NCBI GenBank assembly: GCA_936440205.1
Contig: OW387133.1
Coordinates: 1,640,001-1,704,000, forward strand
Reading direction: 5' to 3'
Source: Lepidonotus clava
Taxonomy: Eukaryota; Annelida; Polychaeta; Phyllodocida; Polynoidae
DNA: 64,000 nucleotides
Shown one piece after another: positions 47,251 through 60,700 of the stretch (position 1 is its first letter; every line of letters starts with the position of its first letter). A program made the translations under genes and the position numbers. The notes beneath the pieces are model-generated. The model was not told the origin of the DNA, did not search any database, and saw only the letters and a list, made by a program, of their open reading frames with translations.

Positions 47251-50200
47251 GAGCAGGGTGCCGGGTCACCAGTTCCCAGGGAAAAAAGGGAAATGGCAAA
47301 AAGAAATATCCTAGTTAGTAAGGGGAAAAAAAGAAAAGATTGAGATAAGCCTTCAACAAAAACAAAACAAAAAGTGAAAACGGTGGGAATTTTGTTTTCC
47401 TGCAGAAGGACTTTGGAATTGACAATTTTACTTTTCTGTTAATCACATGGCCTATACAGCTTTAAAACTCAAACATTTTTTCATTTAAAGAAAAACATGA
47501 ATTTGACACGTTATGGCTCCATGTATACTCCATATGGTCTGATTAAAAGATATAATGTATTCATGATCACACGCAAATGTTGACCGCCAATCAGCAACAG
47601 TTTGGCAGAATGGGACAAGAAACTGCACAAAAAGGGAAACCAATACTGTCAACAAAAACAATTGACCATATGCAAAATCACTGAGGCGCTTGATAAAAAT
47701 GCCACTTTGCAGTAACCGATCGAGCGAAAAACTGACTTTTTAGCGGCAACCTTTGTAAACGCTTACAGTAACAGATGTTAGCGGAATGTCAAAGCAATTT
47801 TGTATAATTTTCGTTCCAAGTTAAAACAACAAAATCAGTCATTCGCTGGTCTTTTTGTGACTAAATGCCGATTTTGAGGCCAGTTAAACTGTGAAGGTCA
47901 TTACTGCCTCATGCAAAGGTTGCCTGAATCTGGGAGGTTTGATGACGTTTAATTGTTCTGTGGGCAGCTCAGGCTCCTGTACAGGCTATGACTAAGTAAG
48001 GCAGGCTGGTGAGCCGTGGATATCGTCCATGCATTTGGGGTTGGAAGGGATGGGTGAAAATTGTATTTTTTAAATTGATATTCCAACTTGACTCAATAAG
48101 ACTTTCATCCGCTTACATAAGTACCTTACAAAAAGTTAGGCAAACCGCTAAAAATGAAAAAATGGTGGAGAGGGTTGTGTAAATGATTCATCTGCTTGTA
48201 AACCTTTTTTTGCCAGGTTTCATACTTTCCTTTTTGCATTGTTATTGTATTTGCAACATTATTTTAAGAAAATCCGTTCTGTTTGGGGTCAATTATATTA
48301 AGGTGAAACATGAGAGTGTTCGCAACCCTCAAGTAAAAATGGGGTTGACACCAAAGTGGCTTACCCTCAAATATGGCGCCTTTCATTAGCCATTAGCCCA
48401 GAACTTAGCAAACTTCAGGATTACTAACATGACAACATGATTGATTGTCACCCCACACCCGTGCACCCATGACCCATTGTATTCGGGCACGGGAGACTGA
48501 CCGTATAATGATGAATTGGGGTTTTTGGGTTTGGGGTTTTTGATTGATTATGGCATTCCATGCTGTGAATTTGATGCACTTGTTTGGGGTTTTACTCAGT
48601 CATCGGGTGTGATTTTTGTCCGTTATACGTGGGCATGTAAGACTGACTCTGATATGATGAATGTTGTTTAGGGGTTTGGGGTCGGTGATGCACTCGTTTT
48701 GGGTTTAACACACTGGGTGGAATATTTGGTGGAGCCCAATTTGCTAACGTAATTGGTCGACCTTGAGAGAAAAGAGGCATTCAAAAAACATTCCAGACTT
48801 GTAAAGAAAGAATCATGTTCTGTGTTTTCGTTGACGTTACCAAGATTACTGGTGCACTAGGTTCACCTTTTCACCGGTTAATACCTAATTAACAAACACA
48901 TTGTCCACGTGGGGGGAAATCACAGGGAAGAGGGGGGAGAGAAATCCCTATTGTGATTATTGTTTAGACTTGAGTGCGCATGCTCGGGTTACAACCCACG
49001 TGTTTCCTGTAGACTCCCGGCTTAACCCTGAGTGGTTCAGGGGGGGGGGGGGGGTGGGGGTTAGGAAAGTGGTAGCAGGATTGGGAGAAGGGCGGGGTTG
49101 GAGGGTGCAGATGGCTAAGCTCTCAGAACCATAGCTTCCACCTCTGACCAGACAGAGTATAAATATCTACTGATACACCCTGAGCTTCAGAAACATCAAA
49201 GAACGTACACTTGTACCAGTAAAAATGGGCATTCGGATGTACATTGTTGTTATATGTCCCCTTGGACTGATTTAGTTTAATTGGTATGGTCATCTGTTCT
49301 TTCTTCTTTCTCTTCGTATGAGAATAAAGACTTTAAGCTAAATAACATGCAGTTATTCTCCAAAGGAAAAAAAGAGAAATACTTCACCATGAATGCGGTG
49401 AATTACAGATACTTTCAAACGAGTCTTTATGAAGAAAAAAAACAGAAAAAAAAAACAGAAAAAAAACAACATAATGTACCCCATTTCACCGCCTTAGTAT
49501 CCCATAATACCCTCCTCCCCTAGCGGCAGTGTTCGTCACCAACACCCACGTGACCCATTACGTCACCTGATAGCGGTGCGCATGCGCGGAGACGTGGGGC
49601 CTTCCGGTCCCTTACAATGTGTCCAATTAACCAACCAGAGCCAGGCTTAGGTCTATTGTAAGGGTCTGTGTCACTACACCACCCCGACATCACAATTATC
49701 ACACTTTTACTACAAGGACGCGACGAACTGAAATATTAGCACACTTCACTGTTTTGTTACAATTCAAGTATGAGTGCAAATCAAGATATTTCTGCCCTAT
49801 CAATATGAAGTGAATACTGTAAGCATGATTGAAACCACAGAGATAATAATAATGTATGAATTGTCTATGGTGGAACATAAGAATATGAATGATTTTGTAG
49901 TTTGTGCAAAAATGAAATTTCTCCTACTGAAACTACTCCTATTGGAAGCCTAGATAGGCCTAGATAGATTCTTGCCTTTGCGAGCGTTCAAGGTCAACCT
50001 CCAACCTTGAAGGTCATGCCAAAAGAAATAGTTTTTTGTCTCTGATAAAAAGAGGTTGGCGTTATATGCTATATGAAAGGGCGCCATATGGTGCGACCAC
50101 TGAGACTAAACTTGGTGGTCCAGGGTCTTTTCAACAAGTGTTTGGTTAATCCAAGAATAAAGGTTTCCATACCAACACCCTTTGCGCATATTGGCAGCAG

Positions 50201-51192
50201 TATGGTTACCAGGATTGAAGATCAGATACACTTTATTTGAATTTTTTTTTTGTATAGATCAACTTCTTTTGCTAGTTTAAGTAGGTGATTCTTGGAGGAT
50301 TTTTAGAAGATATAGACTTTTGCATTAGATCTAAAAACAAAATGAGCTGAGCCTATTCGTAGAATACCAAGTTTGGGCAAAAGTTATGAAAATGACATCC
50401 AACAAGAGTTAAACAGGTGGGAGTTTTACTTGAAGATAAGCCATCTCAAATCATAGAAAAACATTATAGAAAACCAGGTGGTAGGTATTGGGTTAATTGA
50501 TAAATAAGACCTCCCCAACCCACCCTCTGGTCTCCCATTGGTCCCTCGGCCCGCCCCGCTGTGTCCTTGACCCCTGACCCCTGAAGGTCATTACAAGGTC
50601 AGTCAGCCGGAAAATACGTCCACAAAAGGTGAGAGATGACCAGTGGTCAGCTGGGAGCACCTGGACAGGGGGCACGCGCCTAAATGAGGGCTTACTATAG
50701 GTCATCTCCCTGTTAAATCTGATTTAGGAAAGTGAATATAGCACCTGGCGTGTGGGCCCTCTACCTAAATGATGTATTGAATGAGGGTCTTTATGTAAAA
50801 ATGAGATTTAGGAGCGTGTAAGTGGCCTTATGTAAGGCCCCCGTCTATGCCCATTAATGATGATCTGATATTGATTGTTTGAAAACGAAACAAATATTTA
50901 AATTAGGATGACAACACTATGACGCGAGGTCGTAGACATATATGAGCCCTGACAACGATTCCAAGCATATATGAAAGAGTCCTCCGAGGCCTATTTTATG
51001 ATGATTTAATACTGATTGTTCTGAAATTGAACATAATTCAAAATCCGAACTTCCGACCTCTGACGTGAGCTCATGTACAAGAATTCCATATACATGTATA
51101 TGTTAACACTAGCTGATTTAGTAGAGGAGTGAAGGTCAAAAGGTCACAGGGACGCGCTTACAAGTTACAAGCCTGGTGCGATGGTCTGTTAA
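47251..51192. other. Intron, no supported gene
   Basis: Loose GGGGTTTTTGGGTTTGGGG repeats near 48515-48720 and 15 G at 49040-49054. At 49547-49587 CACGTG, TTACGTCA and TGCGCATGCGC lie together, a possible regulatory patch like 14768-14911. No exon supported. Confidence 0.4.
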
Positions 51193-51754
51193 AGGGAGGG
51201 GCCAGTGACCAAAAATTATTATACTGCTGTGATCCTTACCATTCAGGGAATAATCATACCAAATTTTATGAATTTATCTGTAATAGTTTTTATTTTATGC
51301 ACATTTTTGTATCTCAAATTCAGGTTTACTGCCTGCATCTGACAATTCCTGTACACAGCATTTATCTGTTTGTGACGTCATAAGCAGAATAGTTGAAAAA
51401 TTATAAAACTAATAAAAAATGCAATAAGAAATTTATCATATGTTCTTTATAAGTCCAAAAGAGATTTAAATCACAAAATTGAATCATTTATAAAAGAAAA
51501 TATGAAAAAAAAAAAGTTTTATTGGAATTTAGAAATTTGAAATTTAAATATAACTGTCATTTTTGTGACGTCACATACAGACATCCTTGGTCAGGAGTGT
51601 AGGGGTTTAAACATGTCATCTGATATTTAGACAATGTTTTCTATGCAATTTATCAATTTATAGTTATACAATTGTTTTGTAGGCATATCTAACCATTACA
51701 CACATAGTATAAGATGATGATTTTACAAAATTAAAATTTCACTGGCCCCTCTCT
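51193..51754. mobile_element. TTAA-flanked MITE carrying CRE words, copy 2
   Basis: Flanked by exact TTAA at 51189-51192 and 51755-51758. Ends AGGGAGGGGCCAGTGA and TCACTGGCCCCTCTCT (15 of 16 match when inverted). Inside are TGACGTCA at 51373 and 51566. 562 bp, AT-rich, no transposase. Better preserved than 26710-27321. Confidence 0.85.
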
Positions 51755-51758
51755 TTAA

Positions 51759-53161
51759 ACAAGACCCTTTTGCTAAGTCAGTGGATGCTCCATAGATTCA
51801 TTAAACCTACCAAATTTGTGCAGGCCTTCAATACTAGGGACGTGCAAATCTCTTCAATGACAAAGGTTAATGGACTATTTCAAGGCTATAAGAACCTTTT
51901 TGTATGAATTTTGAGAATGTAAATCCTCATTCCTGAAAATTAATACCATGAAGTCTTTTCATGTTTTGACATGGAAAATATTGTATGAAAAAGGAACCTG
52001 TTTGAGTTTTAGAACTGGTAAAGCAGTATTTATACTGCAGTAAACACGGTTACCCTTCTGGTAGATCAGAGAGACAAAAGGTACAAGGGCGTATAAACAA
52101 ACCCTTCTGTCACACCACAACCCTGAGAGGATCGTACCCAGACCCCCACCCACCAGGAACTGGTACAACACTCACTGGGCCTCATTATACCGTATTATTT
52201 GACATTATTTGACATTTCCGGTCACTATAATGACGTCTGATGAAAGGGGCCCTGACCACTGGACCGTGACGGGACGCCGCCTGGTCACGTGGGCTGGTCA
52301 CGTGGGTGGGCGGGTCACGTGGTCTTTTAGTGGAGACTGGTGGTTGGGTGCACCGACTCCAGTCAATGGTCAACCTTTAACAAGACCTCTAGCTACAAGA
52401 GGGTGCGATATAAGCTTGGCTAATCACAGAAGAATACACATTTTTCATGAACCTGCGCAGTGAACACTTCCATTGACGCCTGGGTCCATAGGAACCAAAC
52501 CCAATTAGTTCAGGTCTATCTGTTAGCAGGGCACCACCCAATCGAGAAAAGGTATATTGCTTACCACATGCGATATAAGTATGACTGGTTGAATAGAAAC
52601 TTCAAATGGAGAAATCTCCGTAGAAAGATAATACTAAAACCAATGTAATTATCCTACTTTCTTTGGGGTGCCTTCAGTATAGAATTACAGCATATATATA
52701 TATATGCTGACATCTTCGGATTAAAGGTTAGGCAAAGCTACAAGTAGGTCTTTTCCCAAATTAAGGAATGCACACCAATTGAGTATATTACTTCATTCAA
52801 AATACAATAATTATTCAGTTTACTTATCCCCTTCTGTAACACTCTCCCCCCGTTGTGTTACCCCTAATGTCATCACCCCCCTCACCTCTGTCAAGTGCCC
52901 CCTGATTGGCCGACTGAGGAGCAAACCTCTGCCTGGAGAGTGCTTCACGTGGTCTGAGTACCCAACGTTACAGCTGACCATGAGGTGGGGGGGGGGGGGG
53001 CTGAGTGCTAATATCCGGACTACCTAATGGGCCACTGCCTCTATATTGTACGCTATTTCATATGGGTACTAGTCTGGGGCCCTGTCTATGGGACCCTGCA
53101 CATTTAAGAACGCCCGCCTCAGTGTATGTGTACGGTTATGGTCTCTATCTTTGAATAGATT
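51759..53161. other. Intron, no gene seen
   Basis: Holds three CACGTG words at 52286-52321 (see separate entry), a small palindrome CAGCATATATATATATATGCTG near 52688 and 14 G at 52987-53000. Confidence 0.4.
52286..52321 (-). promoter_or_regulatory. Three CACGTG words, same unit as the 4320 array, inverted
   Basis: CACGTG at 52286, 52299 and 52316 (13 and 17 bp apart). On the minus strand the text reads CCACGTGACC with short linkers, as in the 4320-4442 array. Confidence 0.6.
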
Positions 53162-53297
53162 CGATCATTTCATAGATTCTATCACCAAATACAGAATTGT
53201 CATCAATGACACAATTGTCAAACCTTCTTCTTGCCATGATGTGATCATAGATGTCGCTACAGGCACTAAAGCCCAATAACCAACCAACCAGCAAACT
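53162..53297 (+). mobile_element. SINE-like family B, copy 2
   Basis: Core TTCATAGATTCTATCACCAA, then ACAATTGTCAAACCTT, and tail CACTAAAGCCCAATAACCAA with CCAACC. May begin further left near 53063, where GGGGCCCTGTCTATGGGACC stands. Contains an internal duplication of AGAATTGTCA / ACAATTGTCA. Confidence 0.6.
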
Positions 53298-53347
53298 AAT
53301 ACAAATCTATGCAATCTTTGTGTGGAATTACTTTTCTTTTAATTTCG

Positions 53348-53428
53348 GCTTGAAGAATATATAACAGTATATAATATATACTGAATATTTAACAGTATAT
53401 AATATATACTGTTATATGTTCTTCAAGC
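53348..53428. repeat. 81-bp AT-rich palindrome
   Basis: GCTTGAAGAATATATAACAG on the left, CTGTTATATGTTCTTCAAGC on the right (one mismatch), with GTATATAATATATACTG in between twice. Can fold as a hairpin or cruciform. Confidence 0.8.
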
Positions 53429-54889
53429 ACAAAATGTATAGTGCAGCTTAAGACAGCTAATCTGTGCTTAGAGAGTGTGATCTATGGAAGTTAATGACCT
53501 TTTGACCTCTGTTGACCATCACCAGGTGTGTTCAGTGTGGTCAGTATAGTCACTATAGTGTTAGTACTGGTCCTTGACGAGGTGTCATTCTGTGGCGGAT
53601 ATCGGCCGGAATAATCCACCAGATGGCGTCCTTAGAGGGGGACGCCCGGTTAGTCACGTGACGTAAACAGACTATACGTCACGGCGTCTGTGGAGCGCCA
53701 CCTTGCGAATTTACAATGTGGTAAATAGTATTTTATCCCTGATAGCTCTTTTTCAAGTATTTACACTTTTAAGACGATATGGTATAGGGTACTATCTTAT
53801 GATTCAGAGTTGTTTAATTTATAAGTCTTAGATTTACATAACAAATGAACAAATGAAAAATCTTGGAATCATGGGTTTGTTCAAAGCGCACCTCAAAAAC
53901 CATTTTTGAAGGGCAGTGAAACGTAAGTTCATTTTGAGCAAGTCCATGTAATCTTATTTTATATGCTTGGTAGAGTTGCGAAAATATGGGTATTTTTCCA
54001 AAACATGTAGGCCTGTACATACATGAATACATCCGTCCACACTCGCTCAAAAATAGGGGTTTGGCCATTCAACCTTCTCCCTGAGGGGGTTTTGACAGAG
54101 TCAGAGACCCGTATAATGTGTTTGTATTGGACCCTTTGTAACCTCTCCCCCTCCTCCTGGGATGGTGCCCAGTGGCCGTGTAGTGGGTGTTCAGGGCCTT
54201 TATGGGTTGAGGGTTGTGTTGACAGGTAATTAGTACTTATACCTACAGCCCCCAGGGGGGACAGGCACCTCTCACTCCAGCCTTCACTGCCTTGTTCATC
54301 CAGCACATTTATTTATAGGCCTAAGTGCCATTTCATTTTATAAAACTATATTTTATTGCAAGTTAATCTGAATTTTCACTCCTTTTTCCTGAATGATAGT
54401 GCACTTATCTCCGCGCAAGAAAGCTTATAAAATCTAAAATGATCCACTGTTGGTTGCCCAGGCCATTATCTTACATATTCAGATAAAATGTAGCTCAAGT
54501 TTGATGTCCTAGAATAATGGCTTAGAATGTTAAAATATGATATTACATTTTAGAAAAAAATAAAATGATGTACAGTACAGACTCCCTGTTGGAGTTGAGT
54601 GTTTTGTATTTCCAAAGCTCTTCAAAAGCTTCAAAATGCTAAGTGGGCCTCACCACAACTTAATTTGTATTCACATATTCACACTAAACACTCTATGTCA
54701 TTAAGTTGTATTTTGAGCCCCAGGATAGCCTGCAGGTCCGTCATACGACCCGAAAAGTCATTAGTATGTAATGGGCGCCATGTTCGATTCATGGGAGGGT
54801 GACCGCCATTAAGTCTCCCCTACTCCCCACCCAAACACTGTAACAGGCAGAGTACCAACCACACAGAGAAAACAGGGAAAACGGTAAAA

Positions 54890-55185
54890 AGAAATTTCTT
54901 GACAAGGAAAACACAGGGAATTTTCAAATTTTGCAAAAAAGCAGGGAAAACGCAGGGAATTTCATTTACAAAAACACAGTGAAAACACAGGGAATTTCAT
55001 TTGACCCGGTTATGAAATTCCTGATTCTCAAAATAGTAAGGATCTGACTTCTTGTTGTAGGGTCCAAATTTATTCTGCATGCAAAGGCTTTTAGATTGCT
55101 CAGTATGACACACTCACTGTGACACAGGGAAACATTGCTGTGAGACAGGGAAACCTCAGGGAAAACACAGGGAATTTGGAAATGG
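54890..55185. repeat. Loose repeat of an ACACAGGGAATTT word
   Basis: GGAAAACACAGGGAATTT and variants occur about seven times at uneven spacing, some with CAGGGAAAACGCAGGGAATT. A related phrase is near 58095-58160 (AGGGAAAACGGGGAAAATTG). Origin unknown. Confidence 0.5.
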
Positions 55186-56186
55186 ATTTTGCATTGGTAC
55201 GCTAAACAGGCTACAGTATTATAAGTGTATTACATATACCGGGAACCTGGCCATTACATTCAAAACATCATTTACCAACACGGCCCCAACAACGCTCCAA
55301 TTCAAGGCTGTCCTCCGCTTATCCCAAAGGTATTCCGAAAAAGGCGAGAAAAAAACAATGATGTACATTTCCGATGTATTTCATTTAATTAACAAAAATT
55401 GTCTTAGAATCTTTGCATTTTAAGCTTGTAATCTAGATCTTAAGTGGAAAGCGTTAGGGAATGAATGGGGGAAAAAGGAAGAACGAAAGGAAAAAGCCGA
55501 AACGAAGACATCAGTCATAATGGCAGTCAAGTGGCTATCAAAAATGAATGCACAAAGTACATTAGAACACAAAAACAAACACATTAATAAAGTAAGTGGA
55601 GCAGTGAAAGGTTGCATTCCTAGCAATTACATTAAGACGTTATTAGACTATAAGACCGTTGCACACAAAAAGTGGAAAAATTTAAAGAAAGTTTTTATTA
55701 TATTTTAAAGTTAATCATTTAATGTGGCCTGTGTTTAAAGAGCGTGGAAAACTATGTGTAATCTTTTAAGAAGGAGAGTGAACTATTAGTTGGGTGGAGG
55801 GAGGGGGAGTTGGGCTTAACATCATGGGGCGAACCCCTGGATTCAACCCTGGATATGGCAGGGTTAGAAAATTTAAGACTCTTGCCAAACCTGAACCCAA
55901 AATCCTCAAATCCTCTACACCTTAATTTCAACCTGCAAAAGTTGCAGTGTGTCTTGACTTTTCTAGCTGTTCCCAGTTAAAGAACTAAGAGTCAATGTCG
56001 CGACTGGGACTCAGTCAGTATTTGTAGCGCTAGATTTATAAAGAATTATCTTAGATAAAGGGAATAAACTCTACTGGGGGCATTTTAACTAAAGCATGAT
56101 GTAGAGAGGGAGAGACAGGGGCGTGGCAGTAGGTATATCATAGACCAGCAGGGGGGAATCGAGGGGGGTGGTTATGGGGGTCCTGA

Positions 56187-56230
56187 CCCCCCCCCCCCCC
56201 CCCACCCACACACATACATACATACACGCA

Positions 56231-56319
<89 letters not shown>

Positions 56320-56340
56320 ACAAACACAAGCGCACACACT
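56187..56340. repeat. Poly-C followed by compound CA microsatellite
   Basis: 17 C at 56187-56203, then CACATACATACA, (CGCA) units, and a long pure CA run to about 56312. All six reading frames give Cys-Val, His-Thr or Ala-Cys strings, which are artefacts. Confidence 0.95.
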
Positions 56341-57381
56341 ACTAATTTTTTGGTTATAGGACAAAACATTTAGGTACTTAGCCAATCCTGAACCCTTCCT
56401 TTCCCCAAATCCTGTATTCACCCTGGTGACCAATCCCCATTAGAAACACTGCTGTTTCCGACTACCCCTCTTACCTAAAGCATCCCATTATTTCAAACCT
56501 TTACACTACATCCACCACCAATCTCAGGCAGGTAATCCTGGATCCAGGGAGGCCCCAGTTCTGGATCACGCAACACACACAGGCCATCGAGCTTTCAAAT
56601 ACAGGTTCCCCGGGTGCGTTCCGATCCATAACCTATCAATAATCCACATTCCGGGGCCCAGAAACACCTCTCCTGGCGTTGTAACCGACTATTGATTGAT
56701 TTTTTACCGTTTTAACGCGCCCCACATAGTTAGCCGACCGGAAACACGTGGTGTGTTGTTGCGTCACGTGCCTGGTTACCGGCGAGCTGTGGTCAGAGTC
56801 AATAGGGCAGGACTGATCAAGGGGAACCAGCGAAATGGTGGAAAGTGGTATACCCAGGGATTGCATGCTTGGATTAGGGCGATAGGAAAATGCCCTGGAT
56901 TTTAAATGCAGAGTATTCCAGGCTGAAAATGATAAGAGATCTGAAATCATTCGTGTTCATTATAAGAATTCACCCCATTTCAGGCTTTGAACGAAAGATT
57001 CTGGTGAGAATATTCCATCTAAAATGGTTGATATAGGCGTAAGTAGTATAGTAAATGGCAGTATTTTGACACACTTTTGGGTAAGTTTCGATCAATCTGT
57101 TTATGTGAATTCAGATATAGGCCTAGATATACATGTAATCTGAGGAGAGGGTTCCTGAATGGAAATACAAAGAAGAGAAATGCTCATTAAAGCAACTTGA
57201 TCTAAATAATGCAGATGACAATTACATAAGGGGCATAGCGCAGAACAAAGCAATAAACTAAAACAAATATTTAGGCCAATTAATGGATAAAGATACTAGT
57301 TACTGCACATTTTGTAGCATTACCCCCCTCATCCCTCACCGAGTAATTAGATTAGTTCTATAATTAGCGTCTGACTCCTAG

Positions 57382-57703
57382 TCACGTGACGAATTGAATA
57401 GTCTGCGCACGCGCAAAACCACTCACAACTCGTCCCTGATTGGTTAAAACGATGGTGACGTAACACCGGAAGTGAGACTGGCGCCGTCGTGTCCATTTCC
57501 GGGTAGACAGTCTGCCACCTGGTGTCCAGTAGGGGAATTAAAACAGTGCTTGGGGTTAGAAAAATAACTAATATCACCATGGAAACAAATGGTGGGGGTC
57601 AGAGGTCGTTATGTGAGACGGGATCAGAGGCTGAACTGGTGAGGTCAGGGTGGGATCATGTTACAAGATCGTTTATTAGTCTGCAGAGTGACAAAAATGG
57701 CGG
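57382..57703. promoter_or_regulatory. Promoter-like group of factor sites
   Basis: TCACGTGA at 57382, TGCGCACGCGCA at 57403, GATTGG (inverted CCAAT) at 57438, TGACGTAA at 57456, ACCGGAAGTGA (ETS) at 57465, a CTCF-like word on the minus strand at 57513-57527 and AAAATGGCGGC (YY1-type) at 57693. This mix is typical of CpG-rich metazoan promoters. No following coding exon is recognised, so it may drive a noncoding transcript or an internal start of the AKAP6-like gene. Confidence 0.4.
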
Positions 57704-60700
57704 CAACAAACACCCCTCCCCTGGGGACGGGGACAGGTGGGAGACAATGCCTGGAGAGTGAGTGTATGGAGAGTGGCGACGGACAGACGCCGTGTGACGT
57801 CACAATGGGTTATTAGGGAAGTTGTGAGGGGAGAGTGAGTGGCTCGGGGTGGGGAGCATCCCACATGAGATGGGTGGGTGTGTGTGTGTGAGGTGGGGGA
57901 GGTGGGGTAAAAGAGGGTTATGGGTATTTGTAAGCGGCGTTTGGCTTGCACCTGTTGGACCAATCAGCGTTCCCATTGTACGTCACGTGGTCACAGACGC
58001 TGGTACCTTCCGTTATGGCCGTTTGACACGCCAATATCGCCTGCCCCCTGGCCCTCGTCCACCCTAATTCATCCCACAGCTTCCCTGTATGGTCCCCACT
58101 GCAAAGGGAAAACGGGGAAAATTGCATGAATATTCTCTGAGCAGGGAATTGCAAAGTTGACCAAAACTCAGAGAATTCTGTTCATTTGGCCAGTTTTTGG
58201 CTTCTTTTTTATTCTCAAATAATATTTGGAAGATTTTCACAAGTAAAATTTCCATTAGGCCTATTTCAGAAATCTTCGTACATATATGTAATCAGAAATT
58301 TGAAACTTGAAATCAGTACAAATCATGGAAGCCGTGAAATTGGCGAAAATTTATTGTAATACAGGGGGGAAAAGCCTGAGAATTTGACCATTAAATTTGA
58401 ATGTGACCCTGTACCTGTCTGTACCACGTCCCCTATATCCCCTGTTTGTCCCCCTCCACAGCCACCTCTCCCCCTCTCACCCCACTCCCCTTAACCTTTG
58501 CCTGTGAGGGATCATCTGGTCAAACGGTAGCGCCAGGAAGGTCTGGGAAATGAACAGCTTTGAAATCAACCCCGATGATATCAGCAAATTAAGAGAACAT
58601 CAGACCTTAAGGGGTGAAAGAACAATGCCAAGATTAATGGTCAAGGGGGAGATGGGGTACCAAATGATGATAGATTACCATAGTGAAAAGGAGAACATGT
58701 TTTTTTCAGAAACTGCCAAGGTCATAATATAAATGCCTTATTTTTTTTCAATATTGGCGAAGATATATAATATTAAGAGTCTTCCTATTACCCAAAGCTC
58801 TGTCTTTGAGATCATTTTAAACTGATAAGTTCCGATAATGCATGTATGTTTTGTATTCTTTTTAATCTGCATTTTATAATTCTTACGGATATTCAAATAG
58901 ATGTCCTTATGACAGGACCTCACTATATTACCAATGCCAATATCAACTATCATCGCCTATGGCCTTACCCTGAGATAATCTCCAACCTTACTGGTCAGGC
59001 ACATTCTTAGATAATCTGAAGAATGACATAAGATAATCCCATTCGACTGGTTAGTTTTGAAGAGTTTCCAAAAATCTGTCTATTTGTGCCAACTCCTTGG
59101 GGTAAAGTTCCCTGGAAACAGAATTAAGATAATCTATTTTCCCCAGGTAATCCACATTTAGTGTTGCGTGTCCCATCCTACTGGTACTACCCTAGTTCCA
59201 CCAGCTACCACTAACACTAATGAAACAGCCCCAAAATGATCATGAAACGTCAGAAAAAGAACTTCTGTTTTTTACCGGGCAACTTTTCATCACTTCAATG
59301 CATGCACGTCAGCGTTTGTCCAGTGTTCCTTCGCATGCTGCATCTAACAGGTTGTTTAAAAGCATTTCAACATTTAGAACTTTACCAATGGATTCACTAA
59401 GGTCCATGAAACCGTTTATGCCATTAGAAATTTCCCTGACTATTACGAAGTTACCAGCAGTAATGATAAGGCTTTGAGATGTTAGAACAACAGTTGTCAT
59501 GCAAAAATAGTTGATATCTGTTATGTCTGATAGAAAGAAGTTTTCATTCACTAGATGTAGTTCTTTCCTCCCCTCAATTCATAAAAGATTTTAGGCATTC
59601 ATAAGGAGGAAGTTTCCATTTATGATTTAAGAAAAGGTCAATTGCTTTTGTACAAACCACTGTAAACAAAGTTTAGTTAAGTGCAAATTTTACCCCCACT
59701 TTGCCCGATGCCAATTTCCACAGTAACTAAGCACGTTAGATCCATGGTGAAGTGTGGGCTTTAGGACCGCCATGTTTATAGGTTCGATTCGTCAGGGCTG
59801 AAAACCTGTTAATTGATACTGCCTATCGAATATCCTACCCCGACCGCTTAAAAAGCCGATCGACCACCTAAAAAAGCCGATCGAACGCTTTACGTGTTGA
59901 CTGTGAACAAAGCACCCTGACGCTTTCCCAGACTCCGCTCGGACAATTAACGAACAATATTTACATTTTTGTCAATTGCCTACCAATATTTAACTGCCTA
60001 TCCAAACATCAATGTTTGATTTTCTCTATAAATAAACAGGATTACACAATAATTCGATGTGCAGTATGTTTGTCCGTTTAGTTCAAGAGTCAGTGTTTAG
60101 CTTGAAGCCCGACATTTGCAAATGGAGAAGTGCTACTAAATATTTGATCAGGATATTCTAAATGGGCCGACTTACACAACAGTAAATATTTACAACATAC
60201 AGGCTTTACAACATACAGGCGAATTTATTTATGGACTAAACTCTGTTTATGGACTAAGGTCTATGTACCTTGGTCTTTATTAATTCAGATTGAACCGTTC
60301 TTCGGTATTTGGGCCAAGAAAACAGATCTATTGGGATCTAAAAATACTTCAGCCATTTCCTGCCCTTGGTTTCCCCTTCCCGTTCAGACCTTACAGACAT
60401 GTAAAAAAAAAAAGCCCCCACTCCAGGCGCATGCGCAGTGAGGCGCGGGTCTGGCGTCCGGTCACCATGGTTACCGCCCCAACAGGTGTCTGGGCCGCCC
60501 GCCTAGGGGGCGCTGTAAAAACACCCCCTAGGGACCGTAAATTCCGGACGAGGCCTGTTTGCTTATTATAAACCTCGTGATTTTTGTGAATATGAATTGC
60601 CTGTTTTGAGCGAGTACTAATCATGATAACACTTGTAGGTATGAAATCCTTTCCATGATCAAATAATATTGAAGCGTATTTGCTACCTTTAAGCCAGAAC

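Larger units (their letters stand above)
53429..57381. other. Intron, no supported gene
   Basis: CTCF-like CCACCAGATGGCGTC at 53616, then CACGTGAC and TACGTCA words near 53650-53690. Repeats of AAAACACAGGGAATTT near 54895-55180. At 56743-56785 CACGTG twice with GTTACCGG. No exon supported. Confidence 0.4.

Noticed and set aside
56089-56433. Cys-Val and His-Thr rich open frames
   Set aside because: Translation of a CA microsatellite.
59309-59551. 80-codon minus-strand frame with protein-like composition
   Set aside because: No motif or splice context, and the plus strand is open in the same place; not enough to call a gene.
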